From positions 39,929,650-39,993,649 of the forward strand of contig OX328098.1 in the NCBI GenBank assembly GCA_946811185.2: DNA of 64,000 nt. The letters are read 5' to 3'. Positions 63,201 through 64,000 of this stretch are shown one piece after another. Made by a program: the position numbers and the translations under genes. Position 1 is the stretch's first letter. Every line of letters starts with the position of its first letter. The stretch is from Hippopus hippopus (taxonomy: Eukaryota > Mollusca > Bivalvia > Cardiida > Cardiidae). Under the pieces are notes generated by a model that was not told the DNA's origin, did no database searches, and saw nothing but the letters and a program-made list of their open reading frames with translations.

Positions 63201-64000
63201 CAACCCTAGTGATGTCAATTGCGTATATACGACACTTGACTTTGTATGTGAACAAGCCAAGAAATATAGGAAAACGCCAGTGTTGACATTCGATCAGCCA
63301 CTTTTTCAGAAAGCTACTGATATAATTGCATCAGAAAGCCCAAAAAATCAACTGAAGAAAACAGTTCTCCGTCTCGGGGCGTTTCACACGGAAATGAGTT
63401 TTCTTGGATGCATTGGTCAACTTATGTGTGGGTCAGGATTAAAAGAATTATTACAAACAGTCTACGCATGGAATTCAGTGACACATATGCTGTCTGGGAA
63501 AGCGGTACAACGTGCGCTTAGAGGACATATGCTAGTTGACAATGCACTAACAGTTCTTTTAATGGAAAGTGCTGTTCTGGACAAGTCTGATTGTTACGTT
63601 CCATCTTGCTCAAAAGAAGTCGCATGCTTTGACCAGGATAGTTCAAATGATGACCAGTTCCTAGCAAACTTTTTCCAAAACGATGATTTACAAAAGCTGG
63701 CAGTTTTGTATGATGACCTTGATCAGGGAACTAAATCTGCGGACGAAATTAACACAAATGAAAGTTTACAAAACCTCATACATCTCTGTGAAGAAGAAAG
63801 GCTAAAGCTATCTACCAATCGCACAGCGTGTCTATGGTTTCAGTACATGGATATGGTATCATTGATCCAGAGATTCATTCGAGCTGAACGAACTGGTGAC
63901 TGGCTCTTGCATTTAGATAGTTTGCAAAAGATGCTTCCATTCTTTGCTTCATCTGGTCACAATCTCTACCTGAAAAGCGCCTATATCTACTTGCAAAACA
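60135..64000 (+). CDS. DDE-transposase-like protein of an uncharacterised multicopy family, 3' truncated by window
   Basis: Exons 60135-60203 and 61525-64000 join in phase 0 and give 848 residues with no stop before the window edge. The N-terminus has CPLCKEP...HISCRKKF and CLFCGVLAKCC...YHQQC clusters, which look like zinc-binding knuckles. Downstream are VADNVDHNTGTIDGHDTFHG (about 453-472), TFDQPLFQKA (D613), LGAFHTEMSFLGCIGQLM (E646), SGKAVQRALRGHMLVD and LHLDSLQKMLPFFASSGHNL. I recognise these blocks from an abundant family of uncharacterised invertebrate proteins. D454 or D457, D613 and E646 could form a DDE triad (32 residues between the last two). Transposase function is inference; a domesticated gene is equally possible. 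Confidence 0.7.
60388..60580 (+). mobile_element. tRNA-headed SINE with (ATCA)n tail
   Basis: TGCATGGCTCATTGGTAAAG (A box), GCTTCGAACTTC (B box), a body of about 100 bp with TGAAAACGGCATC, and AATCAATCAATCAA at the end. It lies in the intron between the two coding exons of the DDE-like gene. Confidence 0.65.
61273..61449. repeat. 177-bp palindrome in the DDE-like gene intron
   Basis: GATATTTGTCTTTTTCGGTG-type arm: TTTGTCTTTTTCGGTGAAAG at the left and CTTTCACCGAAAAAGACAAA at the right, with ACCATCGGTAATATTTTCA and its inverse nearer the centre at GTGGCTTTGCCAC. It ends 75 bases before the large exon. Confidence 0.75.
61525..64000 (+). CDS. DDE-like gene, large exon (open at window end)
   Basis: The acceptor TTTTATTTCAG is at 61514-61524. 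The exon is open for 825 codons and continues past the window. Such a long single exon, compared with the short exons of the other two genes, fits a transposon-derived gene. No inverted terminal repeat could be checked because the right end is outside the window. Confidence 0.75.
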   Translation, partial: MDSKLLCPLCKEPIGTDRPSVQVGEKGCKTIRSANEHNPAKLTINAGELVHISCRKKFTRSVNDKKNSVCSNDKHKILLRSEAPNFDFKSRCLFCGVLAKCCLSSKKRSFDTYPVRSLEFQRTVINHCIQRGDQWADDVRRRLNHIFDLPAADAIYHQQCSVNFRTGKGIPKAYQTAKCVTPTMKSPGRPQDKEQTEAFVKVMQFLELTTSETLTVNDLVSEMFKVCGDKAYSTKHMKTKIIEHFGDNVVISSIDGRRDIVTLKSNAASIIHSFYTESQGQSDEEKKAKILETAAKLLQDDISSMKISRDYYPDFNDISSKEKNISFLPNSLQLFLEVVVGQANDIKVASIGQSIIQPCRPRSVIAPLQLGLGVQLHHHFGSRFLIDHLNSLGFCCSYSEVQKYECNAAEALSTNIPCQDKNDPFLQFVADNVDHNTGTIDGHDTFHGMGIIASSTPGSEVALCVPRQDVSIDKLTERGTISVKYFVPSIETHEAAVFNDLPEITSCRQLQRPLDMFCKIIWPLRSHRPSWSGFMQTFDLNSDTFQKKSTVTFLPMINLNPSDVNCVYTTLDFVCEQAKKYRKTPVLTFDQPLFQKATDIIASESPKNQLKKTVLRLGAFHTEMSFLGCIGQLMCGSGLKELLQTVYAWNSVTHMLSGKAVQRALRGHMLVDNALTVLLMESAVLDKSDCYVPSCSKEVACFDQDSSNDDQFLANFFQNDDLQKLAVLYDDLDQGTKSADEINTNESLQNLIHLCEEERLKLSTNRTACLWFQYMDMVSLIQRFIRAERTGDWLLHLDSLQKMLPFFASSGHNLYLKSAYIYLQN

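Overview
The window is eukaryotic, probably bivalve mollusc. It is AT-rich, its coding sequence is split into short exons with GT-AG introns, and the space between exons is packed with fold-back transposons, tRNA-headed SINEs and tandem-repeat elements of kinds common in bivalve genomes. The species cannot be fixed from the sequence. Three genes are supported.

Gene 1 (+, 8325-25818) is a 12-exon gene for a predicted protein of about 975 residues. It has a long Gly/Arg-rich (RGG) N-terminal exon, four double-stranded-RNA-binding-like regions each split over two exons, and a C-terminal R3H-like module. The last two regions resemble NF-kappa-B-repressing factor (NKRF). No G-patch is visible, and the His of the R3H signature is Leu. 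Eleven of the twelve exon junctions keep frame with good splice sites; the start of exon 5 is doubtful. A CpG-richer stretch at about 7540-8290 is the likely promoter.

Gene 2 (-, 50595-39174) has eight exons in consistent phase. It encodes one SRCR domain split over two exons, a ZP module over four exons, an RKKR furin-type site, a Thr/Ser-rich stalk and a C-terminal hydrophobic tail. This is a DMBT1/uromodulin-like surface or secreted filament protein. Its 5' end was not found.

Gene 3 (+, promoter about 59213, coding from 60135, open to the window edge) has two or three small 5' exons and a giant exon open for 825 codons. It carries Cys/His clusters at the N-terminus and conserved blocks (VDNVDHN, FDQPL, FHTEM) of a multicopy, uncharacterised invertebrate protein family. 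The Asp/Asp/Glu spacing suggests a DDE-transposase-like fold. It is the best candidate for something undescribed.

The rest is mobile DNA. (a) About 50 full or partial copies of a roughly 230-bp hairpin MITE that ends TTAA-CYCTTTACC...GGTAAAGRG-TTAA lie mostly in the introns of genes 1 and 2. (b) Other fold-back families: B (TTAA-flanked), C (with GGTCAGCC/GGCTGACC arms), D (two 105-bp arms) and E (about 185 bp). (c) Two Helitron-like composite elements (26475-30066 and 50613-52258) and fragments, whose ends carry a TTCG-loop hairpin followed by CTAA. (d) Tandem arrays of unrelated sequence with similar unit length (about 145-166 bp). (e) Two decayed Tc1/mariner-class elements near the left end. 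(f) SINEs, two of them with clear target-site duplications. Nested insertions give relative ages: SINE into MITE A, SINE into a mariner terminal repeat, MITE B into MITE A at TTAA, and MITE E into MITE A.

Edges of dispersed repeats are approximate, to within about 5-20 bases, unless a terminal TTAA or target duplication is stated.
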